64,000 nt of DNA from Patiria pectinifera (Eukaryota; Echinodermata; Asteroidea; Valvatida; Asterinidae): assembly GCA_029964075.1 (NCBI GenBank), contig CM057149.1, positions 21,466,197 through 21,530,196 of the forward strand, given 5' to 3'. The notes beneath the pieces were generated by a model, which was not told the origin of the DNA, ran no database searches, and was given only the letters and a program-made list of their open reading frames with translations. Position 1 is the stretch's first letter. Each line of letters starts with the position of its first letter. The translations under genes and the position numbers were made by a program. Positions 11,282 through 23,521 of this stretch are shown here, piece by piece.

Positions 11282-12560
11282 ATAAAGGAAGGAAATGCCA
11301 CAGATCGTACCCTGCACGCCACCATAGCATTCTCACAAGTTCAGTGTGCTCCACTCCATACATCCCACCCACCGCTTTATATTTGCCCCACCCACCCCCC
11401 CAAAAAACACAATTGTAATATTTTTATAGCCCTTTCCATCTTATTAACAATCTCAAGCGCCGTACAACGAGACCACGCGGTAGAGAGGCAATAGTAGTTA
11501 AGTGTCTTGCCAAAGGGCACAAATACATGAATCAAACACTGTAACCACTGGACCGTGGTATTATACAAGTGATTTTAACAAACAAACAAAAGATAACCAT
11601 CTCAGGCATTGTCATTTTATTCACTGTCCAATTTTATGTTTGAAAATCTGACCATAATGAACAGTTGTTTGTATTTTTCGTTTCTTTTTTTTTTTGCAAG
11701 GAAGACTAGTGTCAGTTTCGCTATCAATAATGTCAGAATTTATTTTTGAAAATCTGACCATAACTGAACAGTTGTTCATTATTTCATTATTTTTTTGTAA
11801 GGAAGATTGTACAATGTCTGATTTGTTAAAAACAAAAAAAGTCAAAATGCAGAATCAAAACCAAGACCCAATTTTGTGAAGCTGCTTGCCAGAACATATG
11901 TTCAGCAAATAGATGAGCCAAGCCAAAAAAGACAACAAAAAAAAAAAAAAAGTACCAGTAGACAAAAATATACATCACAAATTGTTCATTGAAACTGGTA
12001 ACCTTATGCCGAGCAATTCTTTTCTTCGCTTAGCAGAATTCCGTGCTTAGCAGCTGCATGAAATTGTCGCCTGGTGACATGGCGGGAAAATTGGATTCAC
12101 TGAGCCACCGGAACAAAATATGAGGTTTAGGCCTGCTGTTCACTCTTCTTTTATCGTTACTTGCATCATGTAATTTTTTTCATCAATCATTATTTTGAAA
12201 TTCTTTCATATTTTCATTGATGATTTTTACATCAAGGGCCTATCAAAGGAAATGAACAGTTACAACAACTCAGAAGATCGTGGCTAAAAATGTTAGATTC
12301 TTGTTTTGTATATTTCTGTTCATGTCGCAGTAAAGTGTGTATATATATATATAGTCCCATTTTTTTATTATATATTATATGTATGTTGAAAGACCATGTC
12401 GATTCAGAGATCTGTATAATAAAGGTGCATGTGTAGAAATAATGAAGAGGAGTTCTTTACGTTTTATTTCAGATAATTTGGTTTTTGAGTCGGTTTAAAA
12501 TGACCATTCGTTAATTTTACAGATAGGTCTTGTGGTCGGAAAGACGCATGCTGCATTTGC
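11282..12560 (+). other. NLR-B 3' flank with AATAAA (12,418-12,423)
   Basis: This is homologous to the NLR-A and NLR-D flanks and contains the conserved polyadenylation signal about 1.14 kb after the stop codon. At 12,102-12,113 it keeps the uninterrupted sequence into which a MITE is inserted after NLR-D (37,253-37,859). No gene is present. Confidence 0.55.
11425..11565 (-). repeat. Degenerate tRNA-type SINE
   Basis: Read on the minus strand, a tRNA A-box-like GGTCCAGTGGTTA head is followed by a body with GTGCCCTTTGGCAAGACAC, the marker shared by the SINE copies at 41,250, 43,875 and 63,474. The B-box is decayed. Confidence 0.5.
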
Positions 12561-14520
12561 AGTCCTGATCGTATCGGCTAACATATAAGCTGTATCTAAA
12601 ACTGGATGTCATCGCGAGTGACTTCCTCTACACTACCAATCACACAATCCAAAAAGAAAAATCAAAGGAGGATCAACCCCCCCCCCCCCCACTCCTTCGG
12701 AGAATTTCTAGATCCGCTGGTGTGGTAGCTGCGTCCTTCGCAATTCGGATTCTGCTCCGAGTAGAGATGATTAGCCCCTCCCCTCCCTTTGGCTCTTACC
12801 GTAAAAGGAAGACATATTGATTAAAGAAATTAACCTCAAAAACAAATTTCACATTCGTATCGCGCGAAAGTGAGTGCCGGAATGCGAAAAGAAAAAACAT
12901 AAATGTTAACCACGTATTTCCACTTCAACTGCTCATATTAGGACAGTGGCGTAAATCTGTGCTGGTGAGTGGAGGTGGGGGTGGGTGATGACCAAAATCC
13001 AAAAATTGCCTGGCCGTGGAAATTCGAAAAAGGGACGGGGGCTGGACACTGGACACCACATTGCACTAGGGGGGGGGGGTGCTGTTCATGATACAGATGT
13101 ACATCTTTAAGTGTACTCGTGCTTACTTGCGCATTTTAAGCTTTTGTACTTGTACTTTTTCAGTGCTATTGAATACATGTTGGTTAATAGAAAAATCGAA
13201 AAGTACCTCGAAAACCGCGGGGTTTTTTTTGTTTCTCACCGCGCAAAAGTGGGAGGGATGATTCAATAGCCCAACCACCCCCAGTAAGTGGGGGAGAATA
13301 TATACCCCCCCCCCCCAACTATTAATACAAAATGCAGTAACAAGGTTAGTGGAATCACTTTGAAACGGATGCACTACGACTCTGAATAGTCAGATTGTGT
13401 CCCTCCCCCCTCCCGCCTCCACTCCACCCTCCCTCCTACGCTTTTCCAACTTCCAAGCTGCTGGTCCTCCCCCCCCCCCCAATAATGACAAGAAATCGCC
13501 AACGTCATGCTTTAGTAGCTACAATTAGTACATATCCGTGGGGCGAACCCCCATATAAAATAGTGCCCCCCCCCCCAAAAAAAAAAAAAAAAAAAAATTG
13601 CCCCCCAAGGAAATTTGGCACTCGGGAAAAATCGCGAAACCTTTATTATGAACGGGTTTACCATGAAAGTGTCTTTTTTCACATTTCATTTTTTTTGGGT
13701 CGAAAACCCTTGTTTTCGTGATTGGCTATTTATTTATGCGTCCCGTCATGGAACGCATATAGCGATAGCTATTGTCTGACAATGACCATGCATTTGGTTT
13801 TGAACAGAGCCCCAATTTAAAGATGATGTCCAGCCCCCTCCCCCCGGACTAATTGATTTTACGGACTCCGGCCGGGTGTCCGGTGAAAAACCTGTCTACC
13901 TTTGAGAACGGATGAAATTGGGCGCCCCTCAACTGTAACATCAAGCCCCCATTCGCCCCCCCCCCCCCGTGACAGAAGGCATACTTCATCTGCTCGACCC
14001 CATTAACTGCCTCGTCTCATCAGCGTTTGTTCGTCAAGGGATGGTACAGTGTAGAGTATACAGTAGCACTCTTCACGTTTCTTTCCTCGTATGGTAGTGT
14101 GAGGAGAAAACCCCTTAATATAATTGTTTTAAGAGCGTAGATAATAGACATGTGATCTTATTCGTAGCAAAAAACACAATTCCACCATTTTCCAGGAACC
14201 CAAACATGATGAGTTTCCAAATAATATGTCATGCTTGGTAGATGGCTCGGCATGCACCGCCAGGCCGCAGTTATTGTTTTTCGACAACAAACTGTATAGT
14301 CATTGACCACAATGGATATGCATCAACAACAACAAAATCGTCCTGGGCCATGAATCAGAAATAAAAGGTGAAATTCATTTGATTGGAAGGAGGAATGGAT
14401 TGAACACATTAAAGGAAGAAAATTCACATTCATGAGAAAAGGTGAAGGAAATAGGCCTATATCTTTATGGACTTGACTGGGCCTTCTTGTCTTGGATTTT
14501 TCGCATATGCAACATAAGTC
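12561..14520. other. Non-coding repeat-rich spacer between NLR-B and NLR-C
   Basis: No gene is found. The stretch has many poly-C, poly-G or poly-A runs (about 12,677, 13,071, 13,305, 13,476, 13,561 and 13,961). Part of 13,310-13,510 resembles 29,290-29,480 after NLR-C, so it belongs to the duplicated flank. Sequence near 13,855-13,915 resembles 4540-4600. Confidence 0.4.
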
Positions 14521-15167
14521 TTGTTTGACGCACACAACATTGTTCAGTTCATACACAAAACTTTCCAGGAGTGCTGTGGAGCGAAATATCTGCAGCACTC
14601 GTTAGAAGCCGATTATGAGGAATTTGATCGTAAATGAAATCGATAGAAAAGTCACTAAGAACGCCAACGATTTTGAGAACCTCTTAACATTAAGTTGCGG
14701 TGACCATACAAGTTGTACCGGTAAAATTCTGCATATTTTTCTGAAAACAACAGTTTTCTGGCACTTAATTGTTACTTTGAGTGTCAGCGAAAGACATTGT
14801 TATTTGGGCATTTCATTGCATTAGTTTTTTTTCGATCGGACATGCCTTGAAGGGCATATGATCAAATTTTGTCATTCCTTTTTTTTTTGGCTTCCGAAAC
14901 GTGTTGCTGATGACGGCAGCACGTCTTATCTTACCAATGTACAAGACCTAAGACTAATTAGATTGAATGTGCAGAGGAATGACGATGAGTTACGATGTGG
15001 GTTATGCAAAATGACTCAACTTAAACGTCTCGATCTGAAAAATACCTCTTTGACAGGAAGCAATATGAATGTGATTGCCCAATCGTTCAAACACCTTGGA
15101 AATTTGACTCAACTGAAATCTTTTTTGGTAACCATACTTTGCGTGCGTCGTTAACGTCATGGGCACC
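14521..15167 (+). pseudogene. NLR-C 5' fragment: NACHT-end to first LRRs
   Basis: This starts abruptly at the codons for LFDAHNIVQF and follows NLR-A/B/D through the NACHT-associated helices into the first LRRs, ending at GGGCACC. It has several frameshifts (for example near 14,625 and after 14,740) and no P-loop or upstream exons. The alignment stops exactly where the transposon complex begins and resumes at 24,197, so the two pieces are one disrupted copy. Confidence 0.88.
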
Positions 15168-15589
15168 CATTACAACAAGTACGCACGGGCGAGGTGACAA
15201 CCTTTAATGAGCTCTGACATCATCATTTCATTAACATACAGCCAATTACAGCGCGGCGCACTGATTTGGGAAGTAATGAATACACATTTAGCGAATACGC
15301 GGTGACCTGTCATTTAGCCGCGTACAAACGCAGTAAACAAATGACCATTATCCAATCAGTATGCAGTACCGCGCGTGAAGAACAAGCTGCACGCACGCGC
15401 GCACCCGGCGCACACACAAGCCAAAATTGGGTTATCGGCCATGCGCCAATGGACCGATCCATTAAGCCCCGCCCACCATAGCAACTGCCTAGCAACGACC
15501 CAGACTCCGACAAACTTGACACGTGCCGGGCACGTGTGTACATGTGTTCGTGTTTTGTGCATGCAAAAACTTATACAAAATAAATAAAC

Positions 15590-18500
15590 ATGGCGCACGG
15601 TGTCGGTGCTACATGTAGCTTTTCAGGGCCAAGTTCAAGTCTTCGCTGTTTAAAAGGTGTAGTTAGCCTTGATTTATATCGGGACATTGCCTTAACAAAG
15701 AGAGCCAAGGAGAGAGGCTATTTATTTTTCGTTCAAGGTTATGTCCACGAAATTAAGTTTCATTTTAAAACTAATTTCGAGGTCGTCATGGTCGTTGAGG
15801 TATCCGCCAAGTGTTTCCGATCGATGCAAAAGTCACTGCCAGCCCACTCAATAAACTTGATAGTTTATTTTGAAGATGCCGGTAGTGGGAAACTGAGCCG
15901 GATTACAGAAAGTATCTGCAGCTGTGTAGCAGGGTAGGTTTAATTCCAATATATTTCTCATTTCAACTGGACATTATAAAGTGTAAAACGATCGAGTTTA
16001 CAACCATCGCGGCAAGGCTTAGGACTAGTAACAAGTTACGCTTTAATTGTTTCTGTGAACCATGTGAACTGATCCTGATCTGTCAATCGATAAATCGAAT
16101 TAGGTTTCTCCAGCATCTGTATTAAAATAAATAGGACATGATACCGGCCCAAAATCCCTGACCCCGGCTAGTATCCAAACATTGGAAGACTAGCATCCCT
16201 TGATCAAATCCACACTTTAATCAACGATTGACATGATTGAAACTGGTCTATAAAGTCAAACCTACTGACCTAGGAGTAAGAGTAGGAGGTAACCAACGCC
16301 TCCGACTATCACTTCCCCCCCCCCACACTGTTTGCACGTATAAGTCCCCCCTCCCCTCCCACTGAAGAATAACCGTTGCTTTAGACACTTACAATAATTT
16401 AAGCATGCATTTTAAATTTAATTCACCTCGTTAGGCTATAAACTGACCTCATTATTTTGTTTTCTTTATCATAGATTATCTGGAACATGTTGCCACGTAA
16501 TTGGAGTGATTAACACAATTGCACACTACCAACAGCTGGGGTTGAAGGAAGTGCCAGCATTTTCCTCTGTGACAAGTCTACCACAGCAGTGGCATAAGCC
16601 CAGAGGGGTCAAGATTAGCCCCAGACCTGTGACCTCCATGGTCTTTGCCAAGGCAAAGAAAGATCACCCCAGGAAAAGGCGGCCAAACCTCCCCAAGAAA
16701 CCAGAGCGGTACAATTTTTGTTTCAAATATTGAAATTCAGCTTAAATTTCGCTAGCTTCTTCTCTAGGACAGTGGTATCATTTTGCAAATTGTGAAGCAA
16801 ACAGACTGAAACGAACATCAAATGACAGAGGTTACAGTTTGTTATTCTAATGCACAAATGAGACTTTTATTTATTTATTTATTTTTTACAGTCTTTTCCT
16901 CCTTGTATTTTACAAATAAATTAGATCAATAATTTAAAGAACATTTCTGACAATTGCATACATGGATGTGTAACCATTTGTTCCTGAAAACAATTCTGAT
17001 GGTTACAATATGAGGTTGATGATGATTATTTTAATAAACGAGACCTTGGATAAGTTTTTGTCTACAGTTTTGGGAAATGACTATTTCAGATTGAACTCAT
17101 TACTTTCTGAACACAGGTGTGAACCACCAGGAGAAGAGGCCATCAGCAGGCTCAAGTCCTTCACCTGCACCCCCCTGGGATACCTTCTTGATGAACAAAG
17201 GCCCACTATGTCAACATCAATTGGTCACATACAAATTGGCTCTGCTGTCCCATTTCATGTAAGATCCAGTTGAAGAAAACATTGAAAACAAATATTTTAT
17301 AAGCAACTGTATGAACATAAATAATTATAAAACTACCCGCCACTTATTTCAATTACAAAAATTATACACAAAATCATTTCACAATAGTTTGTAATATATT
17401 AGTCATTTGGGATATATTTTGGAATTTATAAGAGTTGCACGACTCATGACTACTACTGTGACTCAACATACATAACTTGGGACTTGGTCTAAATCTTGGA
17501 CAATGGAAACCCAGACTAGGACTTAACCAGGGTATCTTGAAAGTTAGTCAGCATGCCACATACATACCATATCTCATTTATCTGATGGAGAAGACTTACT
17601 GGAATTTTTCTTCCAACAATTTGAAATCGCTTGATTTGATTAATTGCCCTTTCCACATGGATCCTGTGTGAAGCTATTTGTCTTGTTGTAGCTACATCCC
17701 CAGGCCTCATTTGTGAGGTTGATGAAGCATTGGGAGGAACATTAAATTTCAGTCCCAACTTGTGCAAAGGTTCTTCAATTTGGAACCCCTTATCAGCCAT
17801 GATTGCATCCCCTCTATAATTAGACCCTTATTCTTATAAACACTTAACAAGTCATAAAATCCACAATCCTCACAAATCCGATTATCTGATATCGACCCAG
17901 AGAATAACTCAGAAAGAAACATAACAGATCCTCTAGAGTCCACTACAACCAGTGCTTTTAATGTGTTGGTTGATTTGTAGTCAGAGTAGCACTGACTCTG
18001 GGATTTCAATGATGATGGTCTTTCTATCCGAAGCTCAGTTCCATCTATGATGGCCAAGGAGTTTGAAAACTGTTTCCTGTATTTTGATGTCATTTGACTT
18101 ATAAGAACATCCCTATGAGGCCAAAAAGACAAATATCCTAATTTTGCATACATGTATTTTACCCAACTACTGAATATTGTACCAATGGTCTGTTGACTGA
18201 CAGATGTTCTAAATGCAATATCTTTCAAGTGAAACCCATTTCTAAGCCTACAAAGTACCAAAAACAACTGATGCTTTAGGGAAAATTTATCGATATCATG
18301 CCGCTTTTCAGAATATTGTACTGGATTATTAATGGGATCTGGCACAAGGAACTCAAACAATGCCATGAACATTATGTACGTTAGTCCGGTGTAGTAGACA
18401 AACAAATTCTTAATGTCACATGACTCCACCCTCTCTGGATCCAAAGACTGGCTAGGAAGAGTTGCAGTGAGCAACTTTTGTTCACAACTTTCAAGTTGTT

Positions 18501-19467
18501 TTTTCAGTTGCAAGTTTTCTTCCTTGTAGCCTTTAAGTTGCTCGGTGAGTTTTTCTTTGTCATCTTCCAGCTCCTTGAGTTTTGCTTCAGCGGCAAGCAT
18601 GTCCAGAGATGAGTACACTGTAAATAAGAAAAAAATGACACGGTTTAAATGTTTGAAATTTGTCTTCTTTTTCTTTCACTGGTCATGCAGTTGAAGAGCT
18701 ACAAGGACATCCCCAAGCCCAGCAAAACTACACCATGTACAGACACATCTTTCCCAAAGACATCCCCAGTACACCTTGGACAAGAACATGCAGTCTGTAA
18801 CACAGCGTACCCAGTCACCAAAGAGGATGCAGTAATGTTGGAGCAGAACACTAAACAGCAAAGCAAATGTAAATTGTGGAATGATGAACGCAAAAATCGT
18901 ATCACATCCTCAAATTTTGGCAAAGTGTGTAAGCGTAAGAAAGACATTAATGATAAATTCTTAGATCGCTTATTTCAGCCTAAACCTTTCTCAACTGAAG
19001 CTACTTCATATGGCAAGGCCCATGAAAGTGAGGGAAAGGTGGCATACTGCAGCCAAAAACCTAATGTACATATACACGACTGTGGTTTGGTTGTAAACCC
19101 TGCATTTTCTTTTTTGGGTGCAAGTCCTGATGGAAAGGTTTGTGATGGGCAAGCCTGTGGAATACTTGAAGTTAAATGCCCATTTTCAGCCAGAAATATG
19201 ACTGTGAGAGAGGCAGTTGTCAAAGTCAAAAATTTCTGCCTCATACAAGAAGAGGAACTAATTTTAAATCCAACACATGAATATTACTACCAGGTCCAGG
19301 GGCAGCTTATGGCCACAGGTGCACCATTTTGTGATTTTATAGTTTACACAAAGAAAGATGTTGTCATTGTTAGAGTTCTGCCAGAGGTATCATTCATGCA
19401 GAGCATGCTTTTTCGTTTGGCTGGCTTTTATCACACTTATGCAATTCCATATTTAAGTGCACAGTAA
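15590..19467 (+). CDS. SWIM zinc finger plus YqaJ-type nuclease of the transposon
   Basis: Four exons join in frame to 498 residues: 15590-15933, 16475-16708, 17117-17258 and 18691-19467, all with GT-AG introns. A SWIM-type metal site (CSC...CCH, residues about 112-124) spans the first splice junction. The C-terminal half carries a YqaJ / lambda-exonuclease-like PD-(D/E)xK core: LWNDERKNRITSSNFG, GASPDG, ILEVKCP and YYQVQGQL. Proteins of this type accompany ISL2EU transposases and may process DNA during transposition; that role is inferred. The frame is open throughout. Intron 3 holds the antisense catalytic exon of the transposase, so the two genes are interlocked. The start is the first ATG of the open frame near the left terminus. 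Confidence 0.82.
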
Positions 19468-19830
19468 TGTTTTTGCAGAGGGATCAGGCTTGACAGATGT
19501 TAATTTTGTCTAATGGGGTGGGGGGGGGTCTTCTAAGCAGGATTAGAGACAAAGAGATCCGGATCTGCATGTGTGAAACAAACTGGCTCTTAGTCACCAG
19601 TTTCAGCTTGACAAGTTTATAACAAATAACAAATACAGGATAATAAAAAAAAATCAAATTTCCCCCAAGTTCTACAAGTGTCATATATAAAGCGAATATG
19701 GATATAAGCCTTCTTTTCGTAGAATTTACATCCTAAAATTAATTGTAAATTTGTTGAAACCTTTGAAATATTCTTTTACTTGAGTGTATTTGTGTGGTTT
19801 TTTTTATTCACCCTGTATCAGAGTAGCTTG

Positions 19831-19984
19831 TGGTTTTAATCGACCAAACACCGCCCCTTGTTGTATTGACCAATCACAGACACGTGCCACATGTCCGTCA
19901 CATCTGTTGGACTTTTGTCAGATCATACTCGTGGCTGTGATTGGTCAATATGTCAGGGGATGTGGTTTAATGAATCAGTCTGTT
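19831..19984. repeat. Short non-autonomous derivative nested inside the transposon
   Basis: ATTGACCAATCACAG (19,865-19,879) and its inverse CTGTGATTGGTCAAT (19,935-19,949) form a foldback. Outside them lie diverged versions of the large element's end (ACACCGCCCC on the left; GGTTTAATGAATCAGTC on the right). The right side matches 22,679-22,728 in order. This looks like a deletion derivative of the same family. Confidence 0.5.
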
Positions 19985-21779
19985 AATGCTTCTCTAAACT
20001 TACTTATTTCTTCAGTTTGTGTTGAAGTACATGAGGGGAGGTTGGAATTCTTGCAACCAGGATGCGTTGCTCCACACACAACTTTGGCAGTACTTGCTGA
20101 GTGGCTACATGAAAGAAGGATAAAAGTATCGAAAATTAATGTGCCAACAGGATGTGTACCTGTAAAAAGGTTGCAGTCGCCATAGAAACAATGTGAACAC
20201 AACTGATACTTTGATAAGTGGTGGTTTCCTGATTAATATATACTGCAACATATCATAAATGTTTGGATTCAGCTTTCAATAAATGAAATTTTCTTTGCCT
20301 GTGGAAAGCTTTCCTTGCAAATGTTGCTGTGAATGTGCTTTCAATTTCAACTTTCCAGGTTTCTGTACTTGTTGCTTATAGTGGCCTTGAAAACATAAGT
20401 ATGCACATGTTTGCAGGGGCAGATCCCGAATTTTTTTGCGGGGGGGGGGGGTTTAATCTACAAATCAGTTCCGAAATGTAGCAAGATTTTTTCTCCAAAC
20501 ACTAGGCCTCCATAAAATCAATAGGGAGGGGGAGGGTGGGGGGCTCATTCCAAACTTAATGCTCACTATAACACATACTAGTGCACAAAAACCCCTTACC
20601 CAGTGCGAGTTTGTAGGAAAGGATTTTCATTGGAAAAAAAGTGGGATCCGCGCCTGGTTATATTTCATGTTTAAAAGCAAACCTGTGTCCACGTTCACCC
20701 CTTGGTTTCCTTGGCTTTCTGGCCTTGAAAACTGCACTGCCATCAGCTGGAATTGGGTCAGGATACTGCAGTGTGGGTCCACTTCCATCTTTGAAATGCT
20801 GAATGAAACAGAAAGATTTAAATAATTATAAACATTTATCCATGACTTGAATTATTTCAGTAGGCCTAATGTGAAGTAATGTAGTCTAGTGATAATCAAA
20901 AGGGGGCTGTGGTGGGGTCTATCAAATATGTCACTCTAACTATAAGCAGGCCCGTGCGCAGGATTTTCCGTGTGGGTCGTTACAAAAATAAAAAAATTCC
21001 AGACCATATAAAAAAAAAGTACCTACACCTTTTGCCTTTTTTTTGGTTGGGGGTGGGGTGGGGCGGGGGCTAGGGGCCACTTTTGCAATGGCAGTGCTAC
21101 TTCAAAACAGAATGCATATCAATGCCTAAGAGGTGGGGTTGATGGCGACAATGGGTATTCAATTCCTTAGGCCTAGACTAACCTAGTATAAGTATGTTTA
21201 TGTTGCAACTGGCCATATTCTGGCATGGGCGGGTAATTTTCGATGTCGTATCTAATCATATTATACTGGCTGTGTAGCGATGACCGATATTTATGATTTT
21301 TTTTTTTACATTTGGATTCTTTCTGGTGTAAGGCGAAGTAAAAAACAAACGTGTTTCTTGTCCCCGCCAACTTCCTTTTAAGAGGCCACCTGGATTTTTT
21401 TATAATTTTTTATTTTTGAAAAATGCAGTAAAAAAACACAAAAGTCCACAAATTCGGTGGTTAAAGCAAATGCATCTAAAACCTGAAAACTATTCATTGT
21501 AGACCAATACAACTCTAAATGACCCTGTAAATATGTTCAGTTCTCTTGTCCAACTTGTCTTTCATTTTAAAAGTGTCTTTGAACAGTGACAGTCGAAACA
21601 TCAATGGTTGCAGGAAGTTTTAAAATGGCGGCCATATTGAAAAAAATAAAAATTAAAAAAAAAATCTCCTCTTCCTCTTTTTCTTCAAAACCCGAACGAG
21701 AAACATGTGTTTGTTTTATTCGGCCTAATTAAACCAAAATTTCCTCAAAAGTGGTTTAGCTTTAGACCCACTAACCTTG

Positions 21780-21869
21780 CTAACTGGGGTGCTAGAACTC
21801 CTTTTTTGACATTTGGGATGACAGACCACATCCCAACTGTCAAAAAAGGAGTTCTAGCGCCCCAGTTAG
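21780..21869. repeat. 90-bp near-perfect hairpin
   Basis: Left arm 21,780-21,820 (CTAACTGGGGTGCTAGAACT...) pairs with right arm 21,829-21,869 with only a few mismatches over 41 bp; the loop is about 8 bp. It lies in the intron between the THAP exon and exon 2 of the transposase. It is a minimal foldback element or a hairpin-RNA source. Confidence 0.7.
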
Positions 21870-22734
21870 TGGATCTAGCTTAGCTTTAGTTTCAGCTTGT
21901 CATGCTTGTTCAGTGTTGTTCCAACTAGCCATTTTCTGTCCTGGACAAGCCATTTTTTTAGATGACATTGACATATCAAATTATTAATTAACTTCACATA
22001 CAGTATGATTTGCTCTAGCTGTCGCAATGATCGATGTTATGTCAGAGTTAAAAACTCGGTATTTGTGTCCCAGTTTACATTCAGGCAACAAAAGACATGA
22101 CAGACTAATCAGCATCTTAATTGTTACAAGTGTGTTAGCCTAAATGAAGTAGCTGACTTAACCCCACGAGAGCACGAGCATATGCGAGTGGCAAGGCAAA
22201 CACATCCCCCATGATCAAACACAATGTAAACAAAATATCTAGCACTTAACAGTGCAGTCCAGTACAATAGTAAGCCTAGTACTTTTTGTAGTAGGCCTGG
22301 CCTACTCACCTTGGAACATACAAACGAGTGCCTCGTTATGCTGTTTATGTCCACACGACCGTGCGGTCCCCGTCGACCGCCACAGGCTCTGGCCCACCGT
22401 CGACATTTTTCCAAATTTGTCTTCGGCTTTGGAAACGGCCAAAATCTTAAATGTTCTTGCTTCTCAGCATAACGAGAATCTGATTTACAGTGGACATAAG
22501 AACAACGCTTAACCATGACTGCAACAAAACCGGTTGAATTTATATAATCTGCACGTGCTGACGAGAAAAGCAAAAAAAAACAACGGAACTGTGCGTTAAA
22601 CAATAGGACACGATGATAATTATGTCGGACAAAATGGCGGACGTCCGGGTCAATCTCTCGGAGCATAAATCAAGACATGTGATTGGTCAATTTGTCAAGT
22701 GGGCGGAGCTTAATGGATCGGTCCATTGACAGGC

Positions 22735-23521
22735 AACTGAATGTCAACAACAATAAAACAGAACAGCTTCACATCAGCAGAGCAAAGAAAGACGACTGGC
22801 AAAAACTAACTCTGAGAAAGAGGGAAAAGAAAGGATACACATGGACAATCTCCAAAACCAACAGTCAGAACTGGCAGAAACTTACACTCAGACAAGTACG
22901 AAGCACCACATGGGAAATATATAGTCTCCAACTCAAATCAGCAGTGGAAGAAAACCAAATACCTTGGAAGCTGTCTGGATACTGCAGAAGATAATTTATA
23001 AAACGCCGGATATCACTCACAGAAACAACCATCAAGCAACCTAACCAATACTATACAACAAGAAAATCAACCCACAACTGAGAATAAGAATCCGAATAAG
23101 AATGCGTATGCTGGAAGCGTCTTCCTGTATAACAGTGAACTTTGGACTCTAACAAAAAACCTTGGAGAACCAAATTGATGCTTTCCACAGTCGTCATCTT
23201 AGATACATACTAGGAATTCGCTGGCCAGAAAAGATATCAAATGAAGACCTGTACACCGAAAAACAACCAAAAGCCGTGGAGTCAAACATCAAAAACAGAA
23301 GATTGAGCTGGCTCGGTCATCTACTGCGTCTGCCACAAGACGCACCAGCAAAGATTGCTCATGACGAAATACAAAGAAAAGTGAAAAGACCGGCAGGGGG
23401 AAGAAACGAACATGGTTAGACACAATTAACAACGACCTCAAACCCCTAGGCAGCATAGACCTGAACAAGGAGACCAATGACAGAGCTGGCTGGAGACAAC
23501 AGATTAGACTCGCAATGTTTA
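22735..23521 (+). mobile_element. 3' fragment of a non-LTR retrotransposon (LINE) reverse transcriptase
   Basis: Shifting frames encode NNNKTEQLHI, WKLSGYC, LYNSELWTLT, RHLRYILGIRWPEKISNEDL and RRLSWLGHLLRLPQD, the usual order of the C-terminal thumb region of LINE reverse transcriptases. Catalytic palm motifs are absent. Several frameshifts and stops make it inactive. It directly abuts the right end of the ISL2EU-like element. Confidence 0.75.

Larger units (their letters stand above)
17516..22516 (-). pseudogene. THAP-DDE transposase (IS5-like, DDE_Tnp_4 type), frameshifted
   Basis: Exon 1 (22,310-22,516) encodes a THAP zinc finger: MVKRCSYVHC, then LRFWPFPKP and CRRWARACG, ending FVCSK. 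Exon 2 (20,798 down to about 20,683) begins HFKDGSG, completing the C2CH ligands. Exon 3 (about 18,618-17,516) has a leucine-rich coiled coil, a helix-turn-helix-like segment (VSQQTIGTIFSSWV) and the catalytic triad: D in IDGTELRI, D in MADKGF, E in HVERAI. A one-base frameshift near 17,825-17,835 separates the first Asp from the other two, so this copy is not expected to be functional. The splice between exons 2 and 3 is the least certain; a further small exon is possible. Sure of family, less of exact exon ends. Confidence 0.85.
15447..22728. mobile_element. ISL2EU-like two-gene DNA transposon
   Basis: The ends are 30-bp inverted repeats (15,447-15,476 and 22,699-22,728) with one mismatch: CAATGGACCGATCCATTAAG then CYCCGCCCAC. 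The first coding exons begin about 110 bp and 180 bp inside the ends and point inward, as in a complete element. Cargo is a SWIM-YqaJ nuclease gene (plus) and a THAP-DDE transposase gene (minus). That pair is the known signature of the ISL2EU superfamily related to bacterial IS5/ISL2. No clear target duplication is visible. Confidence 0.75.

Noticed and set aside
14323..14598. Minus-strand open frame overlapping the NLR-C start
   Set aside because: It is antisense to the pseudogene, with no homology that I recognise.
19784..20185. Plus-strand open frame as an extra exon of the nuclease gene
   Set aside because: It begins inside a foldback repeat, has no recognised domain, and the nuclease gene already ends with a stop at 19,467.
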